From Cryomorphaceae bacterium (GTDB lineage Bacteria > Bacteroidota > Bacteroidia > Flavobacteriales > Schleiferiaceae): a stretch of DNA of 41,133 bases. The notes under the pieces were generated by a model. The model worked only from the letters and a program-made list of their open reading frames with translations. It was not told where the DNA came from and did not search any database. The stretch lies in the NCBI GenBank assembly GCA_020832345.1, contig JAFIEY010000104.1, positions 1 through 41,133 on the forward strand, written 5' to 3'. The stretch's first letter is position 1; every line of letters begins with the position of its first letter. A program made the translations under genes and the position numbers. Shown here piece by piece: positions 17,301-26,402 of the stretch.

Positions 17301-17399
17301 GCGCTTAAATCAGACAAGCGCATGTATCACCTGTTAGAAGATGTTGGAACACAACCATCTGTTTTCTATCAGACCAAAGTGAGAAATAAAAACGCCTAA
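14331..17399 (+). CDS. actB: Alternative complex III iron-sulfur/molybdopterin-like subunit ActB
   Basis: Large periplasmic subunit combining a molybdopterin-oxidoreductase-like domain with a ferredoxin domain. About 1022 residues from the ATG at 14331; a frame opening at 14280 overlaps actA and is not needed. A Tat signal SRRDFLKFLG (49-58) is followed by a lipobox-like LAAC (C69). The C-terminal part has 15 cluster cysteines: C769/772/775/779, C847/850/855/859, C879/885/889 and C938/941/968/972. That number fits three [4Fe-4S] and one [3Fe-4S] cluster. In this family the molybdopterin-like domain carries no cofactor. Electrons pass from quinol through the clusters to ActA/ActE hemes. Confidence 0.95.
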   Translation: MASDKTYWKGIGELENPEMVEKLSSNEFPDEIPVEDFLTQQESQSSNTSRRDFLKFLGFSTAAATLAACEAPVIESIPYVVAPDKLVPGIASYYATTFDDGYDFASVLVKTREGRPIKFEPNKDAKYAGSINARVQASVLNLYDSTRLKDPVNNGEYSEWAPVDNGIKEGLEKAAASGKRIVVLSSSINSPSSKKVIKAFSEAYPNVSHVTVDAFSYSNALDASAEVFGVRAFPYFKFKKAAHIVSVGGDFLGDWIGQAVSADYATRRKPGKDMSRHIQIEANLSLTGSNSDIRHRVKPSEYGAVLAGIYNRIASATGNSSVSAPKSSIDAQLDAIANDLMEAKGQSLVICGGNDRNNWLLTYGINQMLGNFGKTIKHQKRNNLRQGNDKSFNSLLADMEAGRVGALFMVQTNPVYQSAQGQTFAKALEKVDCSVSFSDKFDETANLCKFVAAAHHPLESWNDSEPFTGYYSFMQPAIRPLFNTRQWQYCLLKWSGNDSDYQAFLKNNWSGREGISTDALFHDGYYTEKKEYDSETEPNAMTAMSSVKVAKPGEDTELVFYTKTGMGIGNLSNNPWLQELPDPISRVSWDNYLTISAAQAADLGLKNKNRSNGALDGSLVTLKHGDTTIENVPVLIQPGQAYGTVGLAVGYGRNGVGKAGDNVGVNAFAMMKAGMHSIGGVKIEQQDGWHQFACVQLHHTMMGRRIVQEITLDKFLNDPSATENGKGWNERTQFETIGEKLTSDKANLWSDFDHETGHFWNMSIDLNTCTGCGACVIACHAENNVPVVGKEEIRMSRDMHWLRIDRYYSSDMTKEKAAEEGVGSRKMYKAMEDPSASPEVVFQPVMCQHCNHAPCETVCPVAATVHSTEGLNHMAYNRCIGTRYCANNCPYKVRRFNWFLYTDNPDHFGVNYALNDDLGKMVLNPDVTVRTRGVMEKCSFCIQRIQLGKLEAKKEGRKVKDGDVQTACMQACDTGAIQFGDVNDPESKIAALKSDKRMYHLLEDVGTQPSVFYQTKVRNKNA

Positions 17400-17420
17400 C
17401 CATATTAATTAGACGCAAAG

Positions 17421-18812
17421 ATGCATTACGAATCTCCAGTTAGAGAACCGCTAATCACCGGTGATAAGTCGTACCACGACATTACCGTTGACGTTGCAAA
17501 GCCGATTGAAACCAATGCCCCACGTTCGTGGTGGATTGCTTTTTCCGTTTCCCTTATTGCCTTTTTATGGGGAATTGGATGTATCCTTTACACCATTGGA
17601 GAAGGGATAGGTGTTTGGGGTCTAAACCGCACGGTAAACTGGGCCTGGGACATTACCAACTTCGTTTGGTGGGTCGGAATTGGCCACGCAGGAACACTTA
17701 TTTCTGCGGTATTGTTGCTATTCAGACAAAAGTGGCGTATGTCCATTAACCGTTCTGCTGAGGCAATGACCATCTTTGCAGTTGTTCAGGCAGCACTTTT
17801 CCCGGGAATCCACATGGGTCGTATCTGGTTGGCGTATTTCGTTTTCCCAATTCCCAATCAGTTTGGATCACTTTGGGTAAACTTTAATTCACCGCTACTT
17901 TGGGACGTATTTGCGATATCAACATATTTCTCTGTATCGCTTGTGTTTTGGTATGTCGGTTTGATTCCCGATTTTGCCATGCTCCGCGATAGAGCCATTA
18001 AGCCCATTCAAAAACACATTTACGGTATTTTAAGTTTTGGTTGGGGCGGAAAGGCCAAACACTGGCAACGTTTTGAGGAAGTTTCTCTCGTGTTGGCAGG
18101 ATTGGCAACGCCTTTGGTACTTTCTGTACACACCATTGTATCTATGGACTTTGCCACCTCAGTAATCCCAGGTTGGCACACCACCATTTTCCCACCATAT
18201 TTCGTTGCTGGTGCAATTTTCTCGGGCTTTGCGATGGTGCAAACACTGCTTCTCATCATGCGCAAGATGTTTAAGATGGAAGCCTATATTACCATTCAGC
18301 ACATCGAAATGATGAATATCATTATTATGGTAACCGGATCTATTGTGGGTATCGCCTATATCACAGAATTGTTCATGGCATGGTATTCAGGTGTGGAATA
18401 CGAACAATATGCCTTCCTCAATCGAGCTACCGGGCCTTATTGGTGGGCCTACTGGTCGATGATGATTTGCAACGTATTCTCCCCACAGTTAATGTGGTTT
18501 AAAAAACTGCGAACCAGCATCATGTTTACCTTTATCATATCGATTGTGGTAAATATCGGGATGTGGTTTGAGCGCTTCGTTATTATTGTGACCTCTCTTC
18601 ACCGCGATTACCTTCCATCTTCCTGGACGATGTTTAGTCCTTCTTTTGTGGACATTGGAATCTTCATCGGGACCATAGGATTTTTCTTTGTGCTATTCCT
18701 CCTTTACGCACGTTCGTTCCCGGTCATTGCGCAGGCTGAATTAAAGACTATTTTGAAATCTTCCGGTGAAAACTATAAAAAACTTCAAGATCAAAACCAT
18801 GGCGAACACTAA
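17421..18812 (+). CDS. actC: Alternative complex III NrfD-like membrane subunit ActC
   Basis: Polytopic quinol-interacting subunit of the NrfD/PsrC family, 463 residues with about ten hydrophobic helices. A soluble N-terminus of about 38 residues precedes the first helix (IAFSVSLIAFLWGIG). Recognisable family segments are WVGIGHAGTLISAVLLL, FPGIHMGR and HTIVSMDFATSVIPGWH. By analogy with the related ACIII structures it holds a menaquinol site and a proton path. It starts 21 bases after actB and overlaps actD by 14 bases, indicating translational coupling. Confidence 0.95.
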   Translation: MHYESPVREPLITGDKSYHDITVDVAKPIETNAPRSWWIAFSVSLIAFLWGIGCILYTIGEGIGVWGLNRTVNWAWDITNFVWWVGIGHAGTLISAVLLLFRQKWRMSINRSAEAMTIFAVVQAALFPGIHMGRIWLAYFVFPIPNQFGSLWVNFNSPLLWDVFAISTYFSVSLVFWYVGLIPDFAMLRDRAIKPIQKHIYGILSFGWGGKAKHWQRFEEVSLVLAGLATPLVLSVHTIVSMDFATSVIPGWHTTIFPPYFVAGAIFSGFAMVQTLLLIMRKMFKMEAYITIQHIEMMNIIIMVTGSIVGIAYITELFMAWYSGVEYEQYAFLNRATGPYWWAYWSMMICNVFSPQLMWFKKLRTSIMFTFIISIVVNIGMWFERFVIIVTSLHRDYLPSSWTMFSPSFVDIGIFIGTIGFFFVLFLLYARSFPVIAQAELKTILKSSGENYKKLQDQNHGEH

Positions 18813-19356
18813 ATCAATCATCAGTGCGCTTTTTGACGACGATGATGTATTGTTGAAAAGCATAAAATCAATTCGCGAGAAAGGCCACAAAATCCGCGAG
18901 GTTTACACCCCTTTTCCCGTTCACGGCCTCGACCATGAATTGGGACTGGAAAGAACCCGCATGGCCATCACCGCATTTATTTATGGTGTACTCGGACTCG
19001 GTGTTGCCATGACCCTGACCTATTATACCATGATTTATGATTGGCCACAAAACATAGGTGGAAAACCTTCTATGACATGGTGGAAAAACATGCCGGCTTT
19101 TGTCCCCGTGTTATTTGAAATGACCGTTTTCTTTGCAGCCCACTTAATGGTTTGGACATATTTTGTTCGCAACGACATGTATCCCGGACGCAAAGCGATG
19201 AATCCTGATCCGCGCACCACAGATGATATGTTTATGATGGAAATAGAGTGTAGTGGTGATGAGGAATTACTGAGAAACTTACTTAAGGAAGTAGGTGCAG
19301 TAGAAATCAATTTGGTTTCAAAAGCGGACGAAGCAGAAGCATTAGCTGAAGCCTAA
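18799..19356 (+). CDS. actD: Alternative complex III subunit ActD (DUF3341)
   Basis: About 185 residues from the ATG at 18799, chosen because DUF3341 proteins open with a segment like ISALFDDDDVLLKSI; an upstream ATG at 18766 only adds codons from inside actC. A short cytoplasmic domain (VYTPFPVHGLDHELGL) is followed by two membrane helices (about 55-75 and 97-118) and a soluble tail. DUF3341 is the ActD family, a small structural subunit of ACIII. It overlaps actC by 14 bases and is 32 bases before actE. Confidence 0.92.
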   Translation: MANTKSIISALFDDDDVLLKSIKSIREKGHKIREVYTPFPVHGLDHELGLERTRMAITAFIYGVLGLGVAMTLTYYTMIYDWPQNIGGKPSMTWWKNMPAFVPVLFEMTVFFAAHLMVWTYFVRNDMYPGRKAMNPDPRTTDDMFMMEIECSGDEELLRNLLKEVGAVEINLVSKADEAEALAEA

Positions 19357-19388
19357 CAATTGATAAAACAAGTTAAAAACGAATATCA

Positions 19389-20057
19389 ATGAATATCTCG
19401 AAATCAAAAATTTTAGGTCTCGCTTTGATTGCGTCAGTTTTTATAGGATGCCAACGTGACGTGACAAAACCGGGGCGTGAGTATATGCCCAATATGTATC
19501 GTGGACCACAATTGAATACATACGCAGCATCGGATTTATTTTCCGATAGCTCTGCGGCGCGTTTGCCAGTTGAAGGAACGGTGCCAAGAGGTTACACACC
19601 TTATAATCTTCCCAATTCTAATGAGGGTTACTTTGCCTCCATGGAAAATAAACAATATCCTACTCATGCACCTAAAGTAAATGAGAATAACCTTTTGGAA
19701 GGAGAAAGACTTTACACCAGATTTTGTGTAAATTGTCATGGCGCTAAAGGTGATGGCATTGGCAACCTGGTTAAACAAGAAAAATTTGCCGGCGTTCCAA
19801 CCTACGACTCACAGCGTTTACCCAATCTTACCCCTTCAAGTGTTTTTCATGTAATCACTTACGGAAAAGGTGTTATGGGTAGTCACGCTGCTCAAATTGA
19901 ATCCCAAGATCGCTGGCGCATTGTGCAACATGTTATGAAATTGCGAGCTGAACTCGACGGTACAGAACTAAACATTGCCGAAGCATCATCCAACGATGGT
20001 AGTGATGTAGTGGTAATCGACGATTTAGAAGTCGTCGAAGAAAATACCGAAGAGTAA
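19389..20057 (+). CDS. actE: Alternative complex III monoheme cytochrome c lipoprotein ActE
   Basis: 222-residue cytochrome c with a lipoprotein signal (lipid-attached cysteine C21 in VFIGC), so it is anchored to the outer face of the inner membrane. One heme site is present, C113-x2-C116-H117 (CVNCHGAKGDG), with a distal methionine plausible in the GVMGSHAAQ region. It probably passes electrons from ActB/ActA toward the oxidase. The C-terminal 30 residues are acidic. Its position between actD and actF is the standard order. Confidence 0.93.
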   Translation: MNISKSKILGLALIASVFIGCQRDVTKPGREYMPNMYRGPQLNTYAASDLFSDSSAARLPVEGTVPRGYTPYNLPNSNEGYFASMENKQYPTHAPKVNENNLLEGERLYTRFCVNCHGAKGDGIGNLVKQEKFAGVPTYDSQRLPNLTPSSVFHVITYGKGVMGSHAAQIESQDRWRIVQHVMKLRAELDGTELNIAEASSNDGSDVVVIDDLEVVEENTEE

Positions 20058-20100
20058 ATAAATCATTATTTGAACCGAACAACGATATAAAACGACTGGT

Positions 20101-21309
20101 ATGTATCAATTTCCCGCCAAACTAAAAACAATCTCTTATGCCTTAATTGGCATCGGATTAGCAGCTTTGCTATACGGCTTTTTTGCCGGTGGAGCTGATG
20201 CCGGACACGGGCATGGGCACGACAACCGTCCTTGGGCATCATTGCTCATCAACAACTTTTTCTTTTTAGGAATATCCCTGGGAGCCTTGTTCTTTCTTGC
20301 GGTTCAATATGCGGCTAACGTTGGTTGGTCTGCCGGAATCCTGCGTATTCTTGAGGGTATTACCAGTTTTTTACCCGTGGCCGGTGGCATTATGTTGGTC
20401 ATCGTTTTGGCCTCTATGTTCCACCTAAACCATTTATACCACTGGACTGCCGAAGGTATTATGGATCCCGAAAGCGAACATTTTGATAGTATTATTCATG
20501 GAAAAAAGGCCTTCCTTAATCCATTGTTTTTTATTCTCAGGTCAGTCATCTACATCATTGGTTGGGCTTATGCAGCTATTGTTTTGCGTAAGCTTTCTTT
20601 ACAGGGTGATCGCGGAACGGATTTGACATGGTACAACAAGTCAATTAAAACCTCAGCCATTTTCTTGGTGTTTTTCGCCGTTACATCCTCTATGGCTGCT
20701 TGGGACTGGATTATGTCCATCGATACCCACTGGTTTAGCACCTTGTTTGGATGGTATGTTTTTGCCGGTATTTTTGTAAGTTCAGTTACCACCACCGCTT
20801 TAATCGCTATTCATTTGAAAAACAAAGGTCATCTCCCTTGGCTTAACGATAGCCATATTCACGACCTTGGAAAATTCATGTTTGCCTTTAGTATCTTCTG
20901 GACTTATTTATGGTTTAGCCAGTTTATGCTTATTTGGTATTCAAATATCCCCGAAGAGGTAACCTATTACATGCCGCGCTTTGGTGAGTTTAAAGGTTTG
21001 TTTATTACCATGTTGGTCATGAACTTTATTTTTCCACTTCTGATATTAATGAGTAGAGACTCTAAGCGTAATTTTGGATTTCTTTCTTTTATGGGCGCGG
21101 TTATGATTGTAGGACATTGGCTCAATGTTTATATCATGGTAACGCCCGGTACAGTTGGTTTGGATTGGTCTATCGGTTTCGTTGAAATTGGGACTTTCCT
21201 CGGATATGTTGGTTTGTTTATTTGGGTTGTATTTAAAAGACTGGCAGCAGTTCCATTGCTGATTCAGCATCACCCGATGAACAAAGAAAGCGAGCATTTT
21301 CACATTTAA
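20101..21309 (+). CDS. actF: Alternative complex III membrane subunit ActF
   Basis: 402-residue polytopic protein, the second NrfD-like quinol oxidoreductase subunit of ACIII, with about ten helices. The first helix is at about 12-30, followed by a short His/Gly loop (DAGHGHGHDNRPW). Family segments seen include LINNFFFLGISLGALFFLAVQ, MAAWDWIMSIDTHWFSTLFGWYVFAG and FSIFWTYLWFSQFMLIWYSNIPEE. It starts 43 bases after actE and ends 21 bases before coxB, so the oxidase genes are fused into the same transcript. Confidence 0.94.
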   Translation: MYQFPAKLKTISYALIGIGLAALLYGFFAGGADAGHGHGHDNRPWASLLINNFFFLGISLGALFFLAVQYAANVGWSAGILRILEGITSFLPVAGGIMLVIVLASMFHLNHLYHWTAEGIMDPESEHFDSIIHGKKAFLNPLFFILRSVIYIIGWAYAAIVLRKLSLQGDRGTDLTWYNKSIKTSAIFLVFFAVTSSMAAWDWIMSIDTHWFSTLFGWYVFAGIFVSSVTTTALIAIHLKNKGHLPWLNDSHIHDLGKFMFAFSIFWTYLWFSQFMLIWYSNIPEEVTYYMPRFGEFKGLFITMLVMNFIFPLLILMSRDSKRNFGFLSFMGAVMIVGHWLNVYIMVTPGTVGLDWSIGFVEIGTFLGYVGLFIWVVFKRLAAVPLLIQHHPMNKESEHFHI

Positions 21310-21330
21310 TTTATAAAAGGTACACTTCTG

Positions 21331-22365
21331 ATGATGACATTATTGATCACGGCTGTAGTTGTTCTGGCCATAATTGCCTTGGCGCAGGTTGTACGTATTT
21401 TTGAAATATCCAATTCTATGCGTGAGCAGAAGGAGGAGGATAATCGCCCAAGCCATAAGGAAAATGACTCCTATGGTAAAATAGGTTTTGCATTGGGTAT
21501 GCTATTTTGGTTATTTGCTATTTGGAGCACATTCAAATGGGGTAAATACCTCCTACCTGTTTCTGCAAGTAATGAGGGATTAGATACCGACCAATTGATG
21601 TGGATTACCATGGCGGTTATTGGTTTTGTATTTTTGATTACCCAGCCCATACTTTTTTACTTTGTTTATAGGTATCGCGGTATCAAAGGAAGAAAAGCAA
21701 CCTATATGGAACACGACAACAAATTGGAAGCGATTTGGACTGTCATTCCTACCATTGTTTTGGCCATCATTATTACCTACGGTATTTTCACCTGGAGTAG
21801 TATTATGAATCCCGATTTTGAGGAGGAGCCATTGGTGGTGGAATTGTATGCAAAGCAATTTAGCTGGCAAGCTCGTTTGGCTGGCGATGATAATATTTTG
21901 GGTTACGCCAATGTTCGTCTTATTGAGGGCGCCAATACACTGGGTGTTGATCCTAATGATTTAAATGGATTGGATGATATCATTGTCTCTGGAGAACTTC
22001 ACCTTCCGGTAAACCGCCCGGTATTGTTTAAGTTCCGTGCACAAGATGTAATCCACTCGGCCTATATGCCACACTTTCGTGCACAAATGAACTGTGTTCC
22101 CGGTACGGTAACGCAATTTGCTTTTACACCAAATAAAACCACCGCTGAAATGCGACAAGTTCCTAAGGTGATAAATCAAATAGATCATATTAATTCGCTT
22201 CGCGAAGAGATGGGAGAAGAACCTTATGAGTTCGACTTTGTTTTATTGTGTAATAAGATTTGTGGGTCTGCCCACTATAATATGCAAATGAAAATTGTGG
22301 TTGAGACGGAAGAGGAATTCAATTCCTGGTTGAAGGAACAAACCACATTTGCTGAGTCACTCTAA
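21331..22365 (+). CDS. coxB: Cytochrome c oxidase subunit II
   Basis: 344-residue subunit II of an aa3-type oxidase, which takes electrons from cytochrome c at its CuA centre. There are three hydrophobic segments: about 3-20, 50-70 and a helical hairpin at 90-150 with EHDNKLEAIWTVIPT. The periplasmic cupredoxin domain has HSAYMPHFRAQMNCVPG and the CuA signature C307-x3-C311-x3-H315-x2-M318 (CNKICGSAHYNM). The residue between the two cysteines that is often Glu (CSEIC) is Lys here. It is 26 bases upstream of coxA. Either of two adjacent ATGs (21331, 21334) could be the start. Confidence 0.95.
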   Translation: MMTLLITAVVVLAIIALAQVVRIFEISNSMREQKEEDNRPSHKENDSYGKIGFALGMLFWLFAIWSTFKWGKYLLPVSASNEGLDTDQLMWITMAVIGFVFLITQPILFYFVYRYRGIKGRKATYMEHDNKLEAIWTVIPTIVLAIIITYGIFTWSSIMNPDFEEEPLVVELYAKQFSWQARLAGDDNILGYANVRLIEGANTLGVDPNDLNGLDDIIVSGELHLPVNRPVLFKFRAQDVIHSAYMPHFRAQMNCVPGTVTQFAFTPNKTTAEMRQVPKVINQIDHINSLREEMGEEPYEFDFVLLCNKICGSAHYNMQMKIVVETEEEFNSWLKEQTTFAESL

Positions 22366-22391
22366 TTATTAATTGAAATAAAGTAGTCGCT

Positions 22392-24188
22392 ATGGCCGCT
22401 GAAGTACAAAACGCATCAGAACATCACGCTGAGGAACACCACCATCACCACGAGACTTTTTGGAATAAATACGTTTTCAGTATTGATCACAAAATGATCT
22501 CCAAACAGTTTTTGATTACTGGTATTGTGATGGGGATTATCGGTATGGGCATGTCGCTCCTATTTAGGTTGCAATTGGCATGGCCCGATAAGTCCTTTCC
22601 AATTTTAAATACCTTCCTCGGAAAATGGGCCGAAGATGGTGTCATGGATCCCAATATGTATCTGGCATTGGTCACAATCCACGGTACCATTATGGTATTC
22701 TTTGTTTTGACCGCCGGACTCTCCGGTACTTTCTCGAATTTACTAATTCCATTGCAAGTGGGTGCACGTGATATGGCCTCTGGTTTTATCAACATGCTCT
22801 CCTATTGGTTCTTCTTTACATCCAGTGTGGTCATGGTCGTTTCCCTATTTGTACCTGATGGCCCTGCTGCTGCTGGTTGGACTATTTATCCTCCACTTTC
22901 TGCATTACCAGCTGCCATGCCCGGTTCTGGTTCGGGTATGACGCTTTGGTTGGTGAGTATGACTTTATTTATTGCCTCCTCTTTACTCGGGGCTTTGAAC
23001 TATATTGTTACGGTATTGAACCTGCGCACCAAAGGGATGTCTATGACGCGTTTGCCCCTAACCATTTGGGCTTTCTTTGTAACTGCCATTCTCGGTGTAC
23101 TCTCTTTTCCGGTACTTTTTAGTGCAGCGCTGTTACTTCTTTTTGACCGCAGTATGGGAACGAGTTTTTACTTGTCAGATATTCTAATTGGCGGAGAGGT
23201 TTTGTCGAATACTGGTGGTAGCCCGATTCTTTACGAACACTTATTCTGGTTTCTCGGTCACCCTGAAGTTTATATTATTCTTCTACCCGCACTCGGTATT
23301 ACTTCAGAAGTTATTGCAACTAATTCCCGAAAACCTATTTTTGGATATCGAGCCATGGTTGGTTCCATTTTGATGATTGCCTTTTTGTCATTTATCGTTT
23401 GGGGTCACCACATGTTTGTAACCGGTATGAATCCTTTCCTTGGAACGGTATTTACCTTTACCACGCTATTGATTGCAATACCTTCGGCGGTAAAAGCATT
23501 TAACTATATTACCACCCTATGGAAGGGAAATCTGCAACTTACGCCTGCCATGTTATTCAGTATTGGTTTGGTCTCTACCTTTATCACGGGTGGACTTACA
23601 GGAATTATCCTCGGTGACTCTGCATTGGACATCAATGTACACGACACCTATTTTGTAGTTGCTCACTTCCATATTGTGATGGGACTTTCCGCAATTTTTG
23701 GTATGTTTGCAGGGATTTATCATTGGTTTCCGCGGATGTTTGGCCGGATGATGATTCGACCTTTGGGTTACGCTCACTTTGTCATTACATTCATTTCTGC
23801 TTACGGTGTATTTTATCCCATGCACTTCCTCGGTTTGGCCGGATTACCCCGTCGGTATTTTACCAATACGGAATTCCCAATGTTTGATAACCTCGTTGAC
23901 ATAAATATCATCATCAGTGTATTCGCCATCCTCGGTGGATTAGCTCAGATTTTATTCTTGTTTAATTTCTTTTACTCTGCACTTCGCGGAAAGCGTGCAC
24001 CACAAAATCCATGGCGTTCGAATACGCTTGAGTGGACTGCGCCTGTGAAGCATTTACACGGTAACTGGCCCGGAGAAATCCCCGAGGTTCACCGCTGGCC
24101 ATACGATTACTCCAAGCCCGGTGCTAAAGAGGATTTTGTTCCGCAAACTGTTCCAATCTCTCCGGATGAGGAGGCAACCGGACATTAA
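22392..24188 (+). CDS. coxA: Cytochrome c oxidase subunit I
   Basis: Catalytic heme-copper subunit, 598 residues with about twelve helices. It shows the CuB/tyrosine motif FLGHPEVYIILLPALGI, the second CuB histidine pair in WGHHMFVTGMNPFLG, and the heme-ligand helix DTYFVVAHFHIVMGLS. The first 20 residues are His-rich (EHHAEEHHHHH), possibly a metal-handling or artefact-free low-complexity tail. It is the last gene of the act-cox operon. Genes for subunits III and IV and for Cox assembly factors are not in this window. A terminator begins 20 bases downstream. Confidence 0.97.
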   Translation: MAAEVQNASEHHAEEHHHHHETFWNKYVFSIDHKMISKQFLITGIVMGIIGMGMSLLFRLQLAWPDKSFPILNTFLGKWAEDGVMDPNMYLALVTIHGTIMVFFVLTAGLSGTFSNLLIPLQVGARDMASGFINMLSYWFFFTSSVVMVVSLFVPDGPAAAGWTIYPPLSALPAAMPGSGSGMTLWLVSMTLFIASSLLGALNYIVTVLNLRTKGMSMTRLPLTIWAFFVTAILGVLSFPVLFSAALLLLFDRSMGTSFYLSDILIGGEVLSNTGGSPILYEHLFWFLGHPEVYIILLPALGITSEVIATNSRKPIFGYRAMVGSILMIAFLSFIVWGHHMFVTGMNPFLGTVFTFTTLLIAIPSAVKAFNYITTLWKGNLQLTPAMLFSIGLVSTFITGGLTGIILGDSALDINVHDTYFVVAHFHIVMGLSAIFGMFAGIYHWFPRMFGRMMIRPLGYAHFVITFISAYGVFYPMHFLGLAGLPRRYFTNTEFPMFDNLVDINIIISVFAILGGLAQILFLFNFFYSALRGKRAPQNPWRSNTLEWTAPVKHLHGNWPGEIPEVHRWPYDYSKPGAKEDFVPQTVPISPDEEATGH

Positions 24189-24207
24189 CAAGACATCATT
24201 TTATTTA

Positions 24208-24247
24208 CAAACCCCCGATCCAAACGTTCGGGGGTTTGTTTTTTTGA
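24208..24247 (+). terminator. Terminator of the act-cox operon
   Basis: AAACCCCCGA-TCCAAACGT-TCGGGGGTTT forms a ten-pair stem followed by GTTTTTTT. It is a strong intrinsic terminator placed between coxA and metG. Confidence 0.9.
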
Positions 24248-24280
24248 AGGATATTTGCAGCTTAAAATATATTTTCTATT

Positions 24281-26323
24281 ATGTCAACCCCCAATGCCTT
24301 TAAGCGACACCTAATAACCGCCGCTCTTCCCTATGCCAATGGACCTGTTCACATCGGTCATATTGCGGGATGTTATTTGCCTGCCGACATATATGTGCGT
24401 TTTTTAAAAATGCAAGGAAATGATGTTTGCTTTGTTTGTGGTAGTGATGAGCATGGTGTCCCCATTACCATAAAGGCAAAAAACGAAGGTGTTACACCCC
24501 AAGAAATTGTGGATAGATACCATTCACTAATGCAAGAGGCTTTTTTCGGTTTGGGGATTTCCTTCGATACCTATCACCGAACCTCAGATCCGCTGCACCA
24601 TAAAACTGCATCTGATTTTTTCCTGCATCTCTACGAAAAGGGTGTATTCGAAGAAAAAGAAACTGAGCAGTACTTTGACCCGGTGGAGAAACAATTTCTC
24701 GCAGATCGGTATATTGTGGGTACTTGCCCTAAATGCGGTCACGATCACGCCTATGGCGATCAATGTGAGGCTTGCGGAGCATCGCTTAGTCCAACCGAAC
24801 TAATTGACCCCAAAAGCACACTTAGCGGAGAGGTGCCTGTGTTAAAGAAAACGGTCAACTGGTTTTTGCCTTTAGATGCATTTCAGGAAAAACTAACAGA
24901 TTTTATAGGTTCTAAAAAGTCATACTGGAAATCCAATGTTTATGGCCAATGTATGTCGTGGTTGCAGCAAGGATTACATGCCAGAGCAATGACACGCGAT
25001 TTGGATTGGGGAGTTAAAGTTCCGGTGGGCAATGCCGATGGCAAGGTATTGTACGTATGGTTTGATGCACCCATAGGATATATTTCCGCAACAAAAGCTT
25101 TTCACGGTGAAGATTGGGAGAAGTATTGGAAATCTCCGGATACGCGATTGGTTCACTTTATCGGGAAAGATAATATTGTATTTCATTGTTTGATCTTCCC
25201 GGCCATGTTGATGGCGCATGGAGGATATAATTTGCCGGAAAATGTTCCGGCAAATGAGTTTTTAAATCTCGAAGGAAAAAAGATATCAACTTCGCGAAAT
25301 TGGGCTGTTTGGGTACATGAATACCTTAACGAATTTCCCGGTCGTGAAGATGAATTGCGTTACGTCCTTACCTCAATTGCACCTGAATCTGGCGACAGCG
25401 AATTTACTTGGAGTGATTTTCAGGCGCGGGTAAACAATGAACTGGTCGCCATTCTAGGGAATTTTGTCAATCGCGTTATGGTCTTGTACAAAAAGTTTTT
25501 TGACAGTACGATTGACGCCGATGTCTCTTCCTTTTCACGTAATATCCACAACCAAGTGGTAGAAGGTGCTTTTCAAAATGTGTCGCACAATTTACATCAG
25601 TACAAATTTAAAAACGGATTGATTGCCGCCATGGAAGTTGCCCGTCATGGCAATCGTTTTCTCACTGAAACGGAGCCTTGGAAATTATTTAAAACTGATC
25701 CTTTAGCCACACGAGCAATTCTAAACGATTGCTTGCTGCTCACTGGGCAGTTGAGTTTTCTGCTTTATCCATTTATGCCACATACATCAAAGCGATTATT
25801 AAACTTATTAAACCTTCCCAACTCCGAAAATACCCCGGCTTGGGAAAGTAAAGTGCAATTTAGTAAAGGTCATATACTTTCCGAGCCTCAACATTTATTT
25901 ACCAAAATAGACGATGCGCAAATGGAAATTCAACGAGAAAAGCTCAACAGTGTTGTTGAAGTAGATCACCAACCTGGAGAATTAAATTTCCCGGCGGAAA
26001 AAGCTGAAGTGAGTTTCGAGGATTTCACCAAAATGGATATTAGGGTAGGGGAGATTTTATCTGCGGAAAAGGTAAAAAAGGCCGATAAGCTACTTCACCT
26101 CACCGTTGATGTTGGGATAAAACAAATATCCTTGGTTTCGGGTATTGCCCAATACTTTGCGCCCGAAGTATTGCCTGGCACAAAGGTTTGTGTTTTACTT
26201 AATTTGGCACCTAGAAAGATTCGGGGGGTTATGTCTCAAGGCATGATTTTGATGGCAGAAAATCCCGATGGCAGCTTGCGTTTTGTGCAAAGTGATGCTG
26301 CCACCGGAAGTATAGTAGGTTAG
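24281..26323 (+). CDS. metG: Methionyl-tRNA synthetase
   Basis: Class I aminoacyl-tRNA synthetase charging tRNA-Met, 680 residues. The HIGH signature HIGH is at 24-27 and the KMSKS equivalent reads KISTS (334-338). A zinc-knuckle insert has C149, C152, C162 and C165. The C-terminal ~100 residues (FEDFTKMDIRVGEILSAEKV onward) are the EMAP/tRNA-binding OB fold found in dimeric MetG. Length fits the family. It follows the operon terminator; no confident promoter box was found in the short gap. Confidence 0.97.
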   Translation: MSTPNAFKRHLITAALPYANGPVHIGHIAGCYLPADIYVRFLKMQGNDVCFVCGSDEHGVPITIKAKNEGVTPQEIVDRYHSLMQEAFFGLGISFDTYHRTSDPLHHKTASDFFLHLYEKGVFEEKETEQYFDPVEKQFLADRYIVGTCPKCGHDHAYGDQCEACGASLSPTELIDPKSTLSGEVPVLKKTVNWFLPLDAFQEKLTDFIGSKKSYWKSNVYGQCMSWLQQGLHARAMTRDLDWGVKVPVGNADGKVLYVWFDAPIGYISATKAFHGEDWEKYWKSPDTRLVHFIGKDNIVFHCLIFPAMLMAHGGYNLPENVPANEFLNLEGKKISTSRNWAVWVHEYLNEFPGREDELRYVLTSIAPESGDSEFTWSDFQARVNNELVAILGNFVNRVMVLYKKFFDSTIDADVSSFSRNIHNQVVEGAFQNVSHNLHQYKFKNGLIAAMEVARHGNRFLTETEPWKLFKTDPLATRAILNDCLLLTGQLSFLLYPFMPHTSKRLLNLLNLPNSENTPAWESKVQFSKGHILSEPQHLFTKIDDAQMEIQREKLNSVVEVDHQPGELNFPAEKAEVSFEDFTKMDIRVGEILSAEKVKKADKLLHLTVDVGIKQISLVSGIAQYFAPEVLPGTKVCVLLNLAPRKIRGVMSQGMILMAENPDGSLRFVQSDAATGSIVG

Positions 26324-26402
26324 TTAAGCCCCCGTGATTTTTGAATTTCCAAGGGCGCTCACTCCTTTGCTATTTGCTAAATTTTTGGCGTGGAATCATG
26401 AT

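Noticed and set aside
22392-22480. His-rich start of coxA as a cloning tag or vector sequence
   Set aside because: The histidines are encoded by mixed codons among Glu and Ala residues and flow directly into a normal CoxA, so a natural low-complexity terminus is more likely.
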